NCBI GenBank assembly: GCA_009760855.2
Contig: WPIO01000008.1
Coordinates: 7,560,501 to 7,620,500, forward strand
From: Cristatella mucedo
Lineage: Eukaryota > Bryozoa > Phylactolaemata > Cristatellidae
Reading direction: 5' to 3'
DNA: 60,000 bases
In this document: positions 43,400 through 53,370 of the stretch, in pieces
Position numbering within the stretch: position 1 is the stretch's first letter
Layout of the letters: each line of letters opens with the position of its first letter
Notes under the pieces: generated by a model
The model's database searches: none
What the model was told of the DNA's origin: nothing
The model's input: the letters and a program-made list of their open reading frames with translations, nothing else
Made by a program: the position numbers and the translations under genes

Positions 43400-44465
43400 G
43401 AATATTTAAATAAACTCGGCTCACTTCATGGAAAGCTCTTGGAGAACTGCCTATTTATTCCGACGTCTGAATGATCGTTGGATAAGATGGCGGCGGTGGC
43501 GCACGCTTTAGCAGAGCGTCGGCCGTCTTATACAAGCCTCGCACCGTCTGCAAAAGTGATTTCGTCGGAAGAGACGTCAGAATTGTGTGGCCGCGAGCAG
43601 TTAGCCGCGAGCAGCCGTTGCTCAAAGTCTCATGTTCCTCTTGGGCCAGCGCGCCACCGCCCTCTGAGGCGCTCTGGTAGCGAGCGAACGGCACGTCATT
43701 GACGTTCTCGAACTGCGCCGGTGCAACCGGAGCAGCAGCGTTACAGCGGGCTCGCGGAAAGGATACGGATAGGATGCGGCAGTCGTTGCCGCCGAGAGAC
43801 GCTTCGAAATCGTCGTCCCTCGAACGAAAGCGAGTCGTCGCGTTTGTCTGGCGCACGTGCGATGGGACGCTTTCTAAGCCGCGATGCTCAGAACGGGGGG
43901 GGGGGCGGGGCGCACGCAGCAGCGGCCGCGGCGGCAGCGTTAGCCGGCCCTTTCAAAGTGTCGCTCGGTGAGTGCAGGCGACGCTGCGCGCGCAGGCGAC
44001 GCTGCGCGCGCAGGCGGCGGCACACGCAGGCAGCGGCGCACGCAGGTAGCGACCGAGCCGAAAAGCCGCGCTCGTCGCCGGCGCGAACGCTCGCTGCCGC
44101 TGGGGGGCGCTGCTCGCTCCTCCGCTCGCGGCTCTCACCTGCTCGTGACGCAGCTGCCCGAGTAGAGAGGCTCGCGGCGACCTGGTCTTCGTCAGAGCTG
44201 TGTCCGACAGCCGTCCGTCGACGGCGTCGAGGCCTGCCGATGCCGCCGCCGCATCGCGGAGCGTCGCGTCTGTCGCATTCTTGTCTTTTTGCATACTTGC
44301 TCTGTTCCTCGGCGACCAAGGCTGCCGCAGCGAGCTTCTGCAGCGATCCGCGCGCGCGCGCGCGCGCGCGCGCTCTAAGCTGAGCTTTGCTGACCAGCCA
44401 AGCTACCGCTTCCCGCGCTCTGGCGCGAGTACGCCGCCTCCCCGAAACGCGCCGGTGCGATGGGC
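43400..44465. other. GC/CpG-rich block, no gene assigned
   Basis: High CpG density makes long frames open on both strands, so none can be called on length. A direct repeat GACGCTGCGCGCGCAGGC occurs twice at about 43,980-44,015. (CG)n lies at 44,350-44,373. May be a CpG-island-type promoter region; no specific element can be named. Confidence 0.4.
44350..44373. repeat. (CG)n microsatellite
   Basis: About 12 uninterrupted CG dinucleotides, a Z-DNA-prone tract. Confidence 0.9.
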
Positions 44466-44625
44466 GTGCGGACCACTTGGTCTTAGCCTAGCGATAAGAT
44501 GCTTGCATTTCATCGCACACGTCGTGGGTTCGAGCCCTGCAGCAAACGATTGCCTGTTGCCCGGTGCAAGCGGTGCGTTAGTCGGGAAAGGCTCTTCCTC
44601 CGCAATATAAATGACCTTTGAATTG
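44466..44625 (+). mobile_element. SINE2
   Basis: Head GGTCTTAGCCTAGCGATAAG, canonical B box GTGGGTTCGAGCCCTGC and end block GGCTCTTCCTCCGCAATATA followed by AATGA. Confidence 0.85.
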
Positions 44626-44787
44626 GCCTTGCCTTGGCTTCGCTTTGCTTCGTTTTCTCGGCCGCGAGATACCCCGCTCGGCTCGCTGTCTCATGTCGTG
44701 CAGCGGACAATTCTAGACGGCCCACCGCAAGAAGGAGTGATAGCCGTTCTGACTCTTCTACCGTCACAGAAATAAATAAAGCTACTG

Positions 44788-44788
44788 C

Positions 44789-44858
<70 letters not shown>

Positions 44859-44884
44859 ATTATTTATATATATATATATAAATA
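44788..44884. repeat. (AT)n-(GT)n-(AT)n compound microsatellite
   Basis: TA run, then a GT run of about 45 bp, then a TA run. Confidence 0.95.
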
Positions 44885-45385
44885 TTAAGTGTATCTAATA
44901 GTAGTAATAATGCATTTGTTAGAGCTCCCTCGGAAAATTCAATCTCTTTCTCGGCACTTAACATTTGCTGCAAAGGAAGTGCGATCGAATTATTAGTGGT
45001 AGCATGCTCAATAAACAACACGAATAATGTGGTTAGGGGTGACATGCGCAGGGTTAGCATGCAAGCGTGGTTAGTGGCAACATGCAAGTGTCAGCACGCA
45101 TAACCACGTAAACGACGAATCATAGGGACCCACTAAATGCTACCATAAACAGATGCGTTTTTAGTTTCCTTTTAAATGTGGGCAAGTCAGGAAATGTCTT
45201 GACGGAAGTCGGGAGTGAGTTCCAGGCTTTTGGAGCACACGAACTTAAGGCACGATCTCCAAAAGGATTTGATGTTTGTATACGAGGTATAGTTAAACAG
45301 TTGGATTCCGAAAAGTGGGTGGTATGATGCTTAGCCTGGCGGGGGAGTAAATCTGATAGGTAGACTGGAGTCAAAGAATGAATAT
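44885..45385 (-). mobile_element. LINE 3'-end copy, minus strand
   Basis: The LINE tail and 3' region lead into the minus frame 45,120-45,374 reading YLSDLLPRQAKHHTTHFSES, APKAWNSLP and TFKRKLKTHLFMVAFSGSL-stop. This matches the last ~85 codons of the intact ORF. Severely 5'-truncated. Confidence 0.88.
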
Positions 45386-45641
45386 CTATATAATATATAT
45401 ATATATATATATATACGCATGTAAAACATATATATATATATATATATATATTAAATTAATTAATAAAAAATGTAACGTGCATATATTTATCCTTATTAAT
45501 CAAAATAAGAAAATCCGTCCTTCCCTCCGTCATGCGGCAAGATGACACAGTTACGTCACGTGGTTAGATGGCGAAGCGTTGTCAGCTATGACTCAACCAA
45601 GCGAGTCCAGAAGCGGTCTAGTATATATATATGTATATATA

Positions 45642-45689
<48 letters not shown>

Positions 45690-45711
45690 TATATATATAT
45701 ATGTATATATA

Positions 45712-45752
<41 letters not shown>

Positions 45753-45835
45753 CTAGTATATAGGTACACATATACATAAACAGTGAGCTCTGTTAATGCA
45801 TATATATATATATACATATATATATGAGATCGAGA
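45386..45835. repeat. AT microsatellite cluster
   Basis: Several (TA)n arrays at 45,395-45,452 and 45,620-45,750, separated by ordinary sequence at about 45,453-45,619. Tyr/Ile frames are artefacts. Confidence 0.95.
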
Positions 45836-46344
45836 TCGAGCTGGTCTGCGAACCAGCCACCGCCGAGGTGCGCGTACGGCGCACCGCCGCGCTCGATCGC
45901 TTAAAGCACGAACCACCGCAGCCACGGCCACGCCAGCGGCGGCCGACCGTTAGGTCTGTCCCGCTGCTCGCGCGCTCCGAGCTGCCGCGCTTCGAGCTGG
46001 CGCACTCTTAGCCTTGCGCGTCACGCCGATTGCTCGGAGCGGCGCTCCACGCTTACCGACTTCTCAGCACTCCGTTTTAGAGTCGCCGTGCGCGAGGTCA
46101 GCGTTGAAATGCATGGATTTGGACAGCCAGACGACATTAGCAGATGCTGCTGTGGCGACGGCCGGACGTCGTTGCTGACGAGTCGCTTGCCCTAAACGCC
46201 GTAGCGACGTCATGGTTGATAGCACAGTGTGTCGCCTCGCAAAACAAAAAGCTTCGCTTTCGCGCGCAGACACGACGCGCTCGCGGGCCCAGAGCGAGCG
46301 ACCGTCGCTGCCGTCATTTGAAAATAGTGCTCTCTTCGTAAATT
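45836..46344. other. GC-rich DNA, no gene assigned
   Basis: CpG-rich with open frames on both strands but no recognisable domain. Confidence 0.35.
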
Positions 46345-46420
46345 CTCCGTAAAGAGATTTATGTCTCAGAGGGCGCTATCTAAATAGGTTATCTTTAATA
46401 TTATTAGCATTCGTAGCCGA
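46345..46420 (+). mobile_element. SINE1/LINE 3' tail fragment
   Basis: GTAAAGAGATTTATGTCTCAGAG-type sequence followed by GGCGCTATCTAAAT and an ATT-rich end; tail only. Confidence 0.55.
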
Positions 46421-46541
46421 GCGTCGACGCAGTTGGCAGACGCTCGCTTGGAGACCGATCCGACCTTGACCGGCCTCTCGGTCAAGGTCGGATGGCAGCG
46501 GTGGCAGCGCTCCCGGGTTGCTGCAGCGCAGCCCCGGTCAC

Positions 46542-46841
46542 CTCGTGCTCAGCACCCGAAGGCGCCGTGGTGCATCGGACCAGCGGCCAGTGGTCGTTGC
46601 CGCCTCGTGCGTGCGCCAGGCGGTGCCCGCTCGACAGCGGCGTGTGCGCCGCGTCCGACGACCTGGCGGCCTCGCTTCGCCGGCCGCTCGCCGTCGTCGG
46701 CGCCGACGACGCGGCGGCGGCGGCGAAGCGCGACGGCTTGCCGTCCATGTTGGGCGTGTCCTGCAGGCCGTCGATGTAGAGCCGCCGCTGGCGCCGCTTC
46801 TCGCGCTCCTCGCGCACGCTCTCCCAGCGGTCCATTTGGGT
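46542..46841 (-). CDS. Candidate basic exon D
   Basis: Acceptor CGCTCGCAG and donor GAG|GTGACC bracket exactly 100 codons: TQMDRWESVREEREKRRQRR, LYIDGLQDTPNMDGKPSRF, then an Ala/Ser-rich low-complexity tail. The first 40 residues look genuine. The tail may be read-through of GC-rich DNA. Confidence 0.4.
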
Positions 46842-47648
46842 CTGCGAGCGAGCGAGCGCCGCGCGCTCGTCGGCGGAAGCTCGCGACGATCCGCGCCGCG
46901 GCTCCCGCGGGAGCCGCCGCGCCCGTCGCCCGCGAGGCGCAGCGGCACGCTAGCGGAGCACGCCGCCGCCGCCTGCCGTTCGACGGCGACGTAGCCGCGC
47001 GCGCGTCCGCGCCGCTCGCGCGCGCAGACAGGGTGGCAAAATGCTCGCCAAAAGCCGGCGCAGAGCCGGTGCGCAGCAGCAGCAGCAGCGCGAAGACGCA
47101 TCGAGAAAGGGCCGATAAGGGGCCGCCTAGGACGGCGGTTCTCAACCTTCCCTAATGTCGAGACCCTTTAATACAGTTCCTCATGTTGTGGCGACCCCCA
47201 ACCATAAAATTATTGTGCGCGAAATGTGGAAATGCGTGCTTTCTGATGGTCTTAGGCGACCCCTGCGAAAGGGTCGTTCGACCCCCAAAGGGGTCGCAAC
47301 CCCCGGGTTGAGAACCGCTGGCCTAGGAGGTTAGGGGCTCGCTCTTCACTAACGAGATCGTGGGTTCAAATCTTTTTTGGGCGATCTTTTTTGCCAACTG
47401 CAAGAGGTGGTGATAGCCGCTAGGGCTCTTCTGCCGCAATACAAATGAGGCTGTTAATTCAGCTAATATTTATTTATTTATTAAAAGAAGGACCGACGGC
47501 CGACGTAGCTAGTCTGCTGGTGGTATTTCGATTACCCCTGCGGAGATGGTGTTCTCCAAGCGCGAAATTGGGGACAGCGGTAGGTACCACACCCTGGACG
47601 TCCAACCGGTCACGTGGTTGAAAGAGGGATAGACAGAGACAGAGACAT

Positions 47649-47721
<73 letters not shown>

Positions 47722-49308
47722 AAATCGTTTTCGTTCCAAGACCAAAACCAAGACCGCATCATCGGGGATGGGGTATCGACCTGCTCCTTACCAACGCCTT
47801 CGGTCATTCCGAGTGAATCGTCCTTTGTACGTCTGTGAGCTCTGAAGCTGTGGATGCAGCGACTAATCGTTCGACGTTCTTCCTTTTCAGCATATTTAAA
47901 GTGCCTAGAAATAGGTTTGGCTATCTTGTTGAGCTACTTATCTGAATCTATTATTATTATCTAGTCATACATAATCATTTGTCTAGCACTCTAAGAGAGT
48001 TGGTGGTCAAAGGCGGGTATCTCGCTCACGCGATGCCTGAATTTAATGCCAAAAGTTCACTCGGTAGGAGACCGCTACCGAGATGTCCAAACTGAAACCT
48101 CGGCATGCTGGTGCACAGTGGTCTCGTAAGCATTCGTGCGATTCTGTGCAAATGCGATGCTATTGATTTTTTTTCGCTAAGCCAAACGAGAGAGATGGTG
48201 ACGGTCGTTAATCTGCAAATACTGAGCAGCAAAAGTCGATTCGAGATGTCGCAAACGCACGGATCAGCGAGACACGCTTGACCGCCGCATCCGGCCACGG
48301 ACGGTAGGTCTTCGCTCGTGCTGGTGGATCGAGCGACGACGTGAAGGTCGCGCTCGGCCAGTCACTGTCAGGCAGACAAGCTCAAGGTGTGCGACGCTCG
48401 CCAACGGGCGCCGCCGCTGCCACCTCCGGGGCCCGCCCGTCAGGTGTCGCACAGAGCCGCGCTCGGTCCAGCGCCGCAGTCCAGCGTCAGCCACCGCCGC
48501 CGCAGTTCCCAAAATCCCGACGGCCTGCGTTTGCGCCCTCAGCGCCGCCGGCGAGCCTCCGCCGTCGACCGTCGGCAACGAGCGCGTGCGCGCGCGAGAG
48601 AGAGCGCGCTTGTGCGCTTGGGAGCCTCCACCGCCGCCGCCGCCGCAGCCGCCGCCGCAGCCGCCGCCGCCACCGCCGCCGACGCGGTCCGTCGGCTTTG
48701 TCGGGCTTGACCACGTGCCTCGTACTCACGACTGAGCTGCTCCTGCAGTTTGAGCATGTACGTCCTGTCATTCAGCTGGACGACGTCGCTCCCCATCAGA
48801 TTCTCGAGACGGCTCTTGACTTTAATGCCAGCCATTTCCCTGGAATAAAATTAATAAAATAAAATAAATCCTAGCTGATTAAGCAGCCTCTTTTTTGTAT
48901 AGCGACAGAAGAGCCTTTAGGCCTATCACCACCGCTTGCAGTGGCGATAAAGGATCACCCACCGCAGGAATCGAACCCACGACCTCGGGACCGAGGTTGT
49001 GAAAGCAACCGCCTTACCTAGTGTGCCATCACGGCTCACCAATAACTGGAGGTCTCATTAGCCTCGACAAGTCGTAGCGAGGACCTCCGATGGCCCAATC
49101 GAGCGAGAACCGAGGCCGAGCCGTGCAACCGCCGCCATCGGCGCCGCCGCCGCCGCCGCAGCCGCCGCTGGGAAGACGTGCGAACCTCGCTCGCGCCGCC
49201 CAGCGCGCGGCTAGCGAGAAGCATGGGGATTGGCCCGCTTACCCCAGCGGGAAAAGCCTAAGCCGGCATGGCTGCTGGTTCTGGTGCTGGTGCTGCTGCT
49301 GGTGCTGG

Positions 49309-49350
<42 letters not shown>

Positions 49351-50760
49351 GCAGGAGCTTCCGCCTCGTCAGCCATGAGCCAGATCTGATGGCGGCGGCG
49401 GCGCGCAGAGAAGGCGCTTTTCCGAGCTCGAGTCGCAAGTTGCGCGCGAGGGTCGGCGACCGCGTCGCGACGCAACAGCAGCAGCGGCCGCTCGCCGCGG
49501 CTGCCGCCGGCGTTTGCCGGGAAAAGTGTCTAGCGGACGTCGAGCGGCGGCGGCAAATATCCGCGGCCGAAAGCAACCCATCGGCGCTATTGATCTCCGT
49601 GAATGAGCGGGAGGTGACGAGCAATTTGCACTAAACTTCAGCCGAAGCGCGCTAGAAACGCTACTGCCTTTAAACAATGAGTCGGATTTCGTAACAAAAC
49701 AAACAGCGCTCTCCGCGTTCGAGCGCACGGTCTGCGGGCGGATGGGGGCGCGGCGAGTCGGCTGCGGCGATGCGGTGCGCCTCGCAAAGCCGACTGCGGC
49801 GGCGGGCGCTGGATCGCAGGACACCGGAAGCGCTCTGCACATGCGCTGCGTCCTCCCGTTCCGGTTATCTCTCATTTTGAGCCTGCAAATGACGCCGGCA
49901 TCCAGGAAAGGATGTCCTGCTGTGGCGGAAGTAGCTTCTCGCGAGCGATCCAGTGCCGATTCGTCGCGTCAGTTCGAGGTAGTCGGCGTCGCAAAGGGGC
50001 GTCATAGTTCAAAGTCTTACGGAAAAAGCTTTCCCGACGATGAGCGACCCCTGAGCGCTCGCGCCGTGAAAGTGGGACTGATGATGAGCACTTGACGCGA
50101 TGACTTTCGACCGAAATGCTCGAGCGCACGGCAGAGCGCGGTCTGGGGCGACGCAGTACGACGGAGGCGTAAAGAATGCGAGCGCGTTTAGATGGCCGCG
50201 AATCGATCGTCCAGCTCTCGTGCAGCGGTGCCGGATTTTCGGCAGGCTTTTCTGGTCGGGCGCGGGGATTTGAAGTAGCAGCTGCGCCGCGCGACGACGC
50301 ACGCCCGGCGCAGCTGCCCCGGCCAGTAGCGGTCGACGCGATTCGGTGCACCTCGTCCGAAGCTCTTCCAAAGCGCGCGCGCGGGCACTTCATCGATGCC
50401 CGCGCTCGCTCGAATGTCCGACATCCGCAAAGCGGTGTCCTTCGAGTCAGACGCGCCGAATGGACTAGGACGGATGGCGCGGCGGCCGCCGCCGCTCGGG
50501 ACGAGTCGGACGGCGCGCGGGCGTCGCCTTCCGGCTGCCTGCTAGGCCGCGGCCGTCGGCCGTCGCCGTCTCGCGCATGCGCGCACGCGCGTGGGCGCCA
50601 GAGGCCGCTTTACCCGCGGTAGCGGCCGATCGTGTCCTGCAGCTGGACGAGCTCGTCTATCTTGTAGTCGTACACCTTTATGGCGGGCGGCGCCGACGGC
50701 TCGCTGAGCGAGCGACGGAAGCGGCCGTGCATGTCGTCCTGCTCCGCCGCCGCCGCCGCT
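46542..50760 (-). CDS. Candidate minus-strand gene for an unrecognised coiled-coil protein (partial model)
   Basis: Four splice-bracketed minus-strand blocks look coding: 50614-50760, 49243-49385, 48730-48839 and 46542-46841. The first and third join in phase to read IKVYDYKIDELVQLQDTIGR, then YRGEMAGIKVKSRLENLMGS, then DVVQLNDRTYMLKLQEQL. This is a Leu-rich charged heptad-like pattern suggesting a coiled coil. The polyQ block also ends in the phase that the third block needs, so it and the first could be alternatives. The fourth does not join the third directly, so an exon is missing or one boundary is wrong. No family is recognised, and GC-rich DNA inflates ORFs. Confidence 0.4.
47110..47460 (+). 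mobile_element. SINE2 split by a hAT miniature element
   Basis: The SINE2 head (GGGCCGATAAGGGGCCGCCT) stops at 47,132. It resumes at 47,321 with GCCTAGGAGGTTAGGGGCTC, B box GATCGTGGGTTCAAATC and the end block GGGCTCTTCTGCCGCAATAC. The break falls in the A-box region. Confidence 0.85.
47133..47320. mobile_element. hAT miniature element, SPIN/URR1-like, copy 2, with perfect 8-bp TSD
   Basis: 188 bp with terminal inverted repeats CGGCGGTTCTCAACC / GGTTGAGAACCGCTG. The target-site duplication GCCTAGGA is at 47,125-47,132 and 47,321-47,328, and 8 bp is diagnostic for hAT transposases. The interior shares ACAGTTCCTCATGTTGTGG, CCCCCAACCATAAAATTATT and GGTCTTAGGCGACCCCTGCG with copy 1 (relative inversion of halves considered). 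Non-autonomous. Confidence 0.92.
47648..47720. repeat. (GA)n microsatellite
   Basis: Pure AG dinucleotides. Confidence 0.97.
47895..47962 (+). mobile_element. LINE/SINE1 tail fragment
   Basis: TAAAGTGCCTAGAAATAGGT followed by a diverged ACTTATCTGAATC and (ATT)n. Confidence 0.45.
48730..48839 (-). CDS. Candidate coiled-coil exon C
   Basis: Acceptor TTTTATTCCAG and donor C|GTGAGT. Reads EMAGIKVKSRLENLMGSDVV then QLNDRTYMLKLQEQLS. Both splice sites are good, and the segment lies in less GC-biased sequence than its neighbours. An internal ATG at 48,835 could alternatively be a start. Confidence 0.55.
48895..49040 (-). mobile_element. SINE2, reverse orientation
   Basis: Plus-strand order is 3' block (ATAGCGACAGAAGAGCCTTT), B box (GGAATCGAACCCACGACC), then A-box end (CCTAGTGTGCCATCACGGC). 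Lies between candidate coiled-coil exons. Confidence 0.88.
49243..49385 (-). CDS. Candidate polyglutamine exon (pure CAG repeat)
   Basis: Acceptor GCCATCAG and strong donor GG|GTAAGC. One frame reads IWLMADEAEAPA followed by about 13 Gln, then mixed Gln/His. The same array reads as polySer in the next frame. Polyglutamine coding is an inference. Confidence 0.4.
49263..49350. repeat. (CTG)n/(CAG)n trinucleotide repeat
   Basis: About 13 pure CTG triplets plus flanking CTGGTG-type imperfect units; CAG on the minus strand, inside the candidate polyQ exon. Confidence 0.95.
50614..50760 (-). CDS. Candidate coiled-coil exon A
   Basis: Acceptor GTAGCAG and donor GG|GTAAAG. Reads an Ala run, EQDDMHGRFRRSLSEPSAPP, then IKVYDYKIDELVQLQDTIGR. 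Exits in phase 2. Confidence 0.5.
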
Positions 50761-51290
50761 CTGCTACGGAAGCGCGGCGACGCAAGCGCAGCGAACGAGT
50801 GCGCGCCGCGAGCTCCCTCTGCTCGCCGCGCGCGTCGTCGCCGTGGCTAGCTGGAGCGGCTGGCGCGCGCGCGCGGGGAGAGAGCGATCGCGGCGGCGTG
50901 ACATTGTGACGAAGAGTGCTTGTCCGCTCGAGGGCGCCCCCGGCGAGCCGCAGTGGGCCGCCGCCGCCGCCGCGGCCATCGACGGAGGAGCGGCGACCGA
51001 GCCGAGCTTTTCTTTCTCGCGCCTTGTCGGAAGTGGCGCCAAGCGCTGCGGCTGCTTTCGTGTTGCCTAGTTAAGCAGCGGCCATCGTCGACGAAGGGTT
51101 CTGCCGCGATTCGCTCTGCCCTTCCCAAACACTACCGACGCCGCCACGGCCGCGTGATTTAAGAGTAGCGCGAGATTTGCCGAGATGGCTGGCGAGTTCA
51201 TTTTATCGTCATTCACTCAGAGGAATGCTGCTGCTGCCGTCCAAGTGCTAATTTCAACAATACCAAATTAGTTAATTATGGAGTGGTGGA
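50761..51290. other. GC-rich DNA, no further exon assigned
   Basis: CpG-dense, including a GCC triplet run near 50,960. No supported exon. Confidence 0.35.
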
Positions 51291-51294
51291 ATAA

Positions 51295-51345
51295 TAATGG
51301 AGTTGAGAGAACTTGACGTGCTCGAAGACGAAAGATGATTAAAGT
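51295..51345 (-). mobile_element. Small LINE fragment, minus strand
   Basis: GAGTTGAGAGAACTTGACGT followed by GCTCGAAG matches the LINE palm region at about 30,772-30,795. Confidence 0.5.
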
Positions 51346-51469
51346 GCTGCTCTCTGGCTAACCAAGCATTAACCAGCTGGGCACTAAGGCGTTAGCAGTA
51401 GCGAGGTGTGAGTGTGCGCGTAGCTCTCGCTTTCTCTAACAGTCCCTTCTAAGGCTAAAGATCTGGATA

Positions 51470-51608
51470 TATAATTCGTTTGTATTTTAGTACAGCACCC
51501 CAAGAGAACTTGATCTCTATTCAGGGGCTTCACATATGCCTTGGGGCTCGAGTCCACGACCTCAACTAGACCTTAGTCGGGGCGAGCACCTTAATCGCTG
51601 GACCAAAG
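51470..51608 (-). mobile_element. SINE1, reverse orientation
   Basis: Tail (CAGCACCCCAAGAGAACTTG), B box (GGGGCTCGAGTCCACGACC) and A-box part (AGCACCTTAATCGCTGGACC) in reverse order. Confidence 0.88.
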
Positions 51609-51639
51609 GGTGAGGAAGGCGGGGAGACCTAAGAAAAAG

Positions 51640-51905
51640 ATGAAAGGGGGAGCGAGAGAAGAGAGGAGAGCAAGAGCGAGAGAGATGGAGTGAGATGTGA
51701 AGAGAGAGAGAGGGGGTGAGAGAGAGTGGTGAAAGAGAGTGTGGCTGAGAGAGGGGGTGGAAGAGGGGATGAGAGAGATATTTTGACAGAGGGGTGAGAA
51801 AAAGAGGAGTTGTGAGCGATGACAAGAGCAAGAGGGATGAGAGCGAGAGAGAAAATTAAGAGTGGTAAGTGAGGCGGGAGAGAGATGAGATTAAGAGAGA
51901 CGAGC

Positions 51906-51990
<85 letters not shown>
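51640..51990. repeat. Polypurine (GA)n-rich tract, about 350 bp
   Basis: Imperfect GAGAGA/GGGGTGAGAG region leading into pure (GA)n at 51,905-51,987. Confidence 0.95.
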
Positions 51991-51991
<1 letters not shown>

Positions 51992-52499
51992 TGGGGTACT
52001 AGGTAAGGACTCGAAAGGGTGAGAGAGCGAGAGCAAAGCAAAAGAAATCGTCGCAGGCGACGTGGAACGTTATTGGCTGCAGCTAGCAACCGGAAATGGC
52101 GTTCTTCGCGGTGCGTTAGTACGTCGGCGTTGATAGCGAGAACTTGGCATGGCTACCAGCATGGACGGACGCGCTCAGCCGCGTAATAACCAGCAGCAGC
52201 AGCAGCAGCCGCGGAAATCGCTGCCAGTCGGCTCTGCAGCGTCCTTAACGAGAGCGGCGCTGCTGCTGTCGCCGGCTCATCGCGGAGTGCTCGCCACTGC
52301 AAGCCGGAGCTGAGCAGCGTGGTCATGCTTCCGCCAGCGGACACAAGTGTCGGTCTGGGCGTTGCGTCTTCTAAAAAGAGTGATGTGTCTAGCTACCTAG
52401 ACATGTATCTATTCGTGTATCTAGTTATCTGCCTGTCTGTGCCTATCTGTGCTTATCTATGCCTGCCTGTGCCTATCTGTGCCTGTCTGTGCTTATCTG

Positions 52500-52735
52500 T
52501 GCTTATCTGCGCCAGTCAGTCAGTCTCTCTCTGTCCGTCTCTGTCCGTCTCTGTCCGTCTCTGTCCGTCTCTGTCCGTCTCTGTCCGTCTCTGTCCGTCT
52601 CTGTCCGTCTCTGTCCGTCTCTTTCCGTCTCTGTCCGTCTCTGTCCGTCTCTATCCGTCCCTGTCCGTCTCTGTCCGTCTCTGTCAGTCTCTATCCGTCT
52701 CTGTCCGTCTCTGTCTGACTCGTCTCCTCTGTCTG
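52500..52735. repeat. TCTCTGTCCG 10-bp/12-bp minisatellite
   Basis: About 20 units of TCTCTGTCCG(TC) merging into TCTGTCTG repeats up to about 52,815. It lies just upstream of the first recognised anoctamin exon. Ser/Val/Arg frames are artefacts. Confidence 0.95.
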
Positions 52736-52929
52736 TCTCTGTCTTTCTGTGTTTCTGTCTGTCTGTTTGTCTGTCTGTCTGCGTGTCTCTCTGTCTGTTC
52801 TGTCTGTCCGTCTACTTACCTACTTACTATTTGTCTGTCCGGTGGGGGAGGTGCGGATGCGACGACAGCCTACGCGCGCGCGAAGGCGCAGACTTTACGG
52901 CGCTCTCGATCTAGGTAAGACCGATCCAG

Positions 52930-53180
52930 AAGTGGATTCGCCGAGACGTGCCAGGGCGAGCGACTTCCCCGTCAGCACCCTGCCACCGCCAGCGAGCAGC
53001 CCGCCGCCGCCGCTGCGGCCGCCGCACGCCGGCCGGTCGCGTCTCTACCACCGCCGTGAGACGCTGCGCTTCCGCGACTCGAAGCGGTGTGTCGACCTTG
53101 TTCTCGCCTACGAAGAGAATCTGAGAAAGCCGTGGCACGTCGTGATGAGGGACATGTTCCAGGAGAACCTGCGTCGCGAA
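52930..53180 (+). CDS. Anoctamin exon (dimerisation domain start)
   Basis: Encodes LRFRDSKRCVDLVLAYEE and PWHVVMRDMFQENLRRE, typical of the anoctamin dimerisation domain (FRDGKRRVDYVLAY...FE.NL..EGL). Donor GTTACG at 53,181, phase 0. The 5' boundary is uncertain: AG sites at 52,914 and 52,929 are both usable, and the frame is open far upstream. Confidence 0.8.
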
Positions 53181-53336
53181 GTTACGTGCTGTGCTCGCCG
53201 AGCCGGAGGCGGCGGCCGCTGCCGCTCGCTGGCCCCGCCCCCCAACTCGGTCGGCCGCTCGCTTGCGGAAAGCAGCGGCACTGAGCTCGGCATGCCGCGC
53301 CTGCACAGGTGCTGCCGCAAGCGAGAGAGAGGGGAG

Positions 53337-53370
<34 letters not shown>

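Noticed and set aside
46433-47155. 240-codon plus-strand frame in GC-rich DNA
   Set aside because: Several frames on both strands are open at once because of high GC, it runs into the hAT element, and it shows no domain. The minus-strand candidate is preferred, but weakly.
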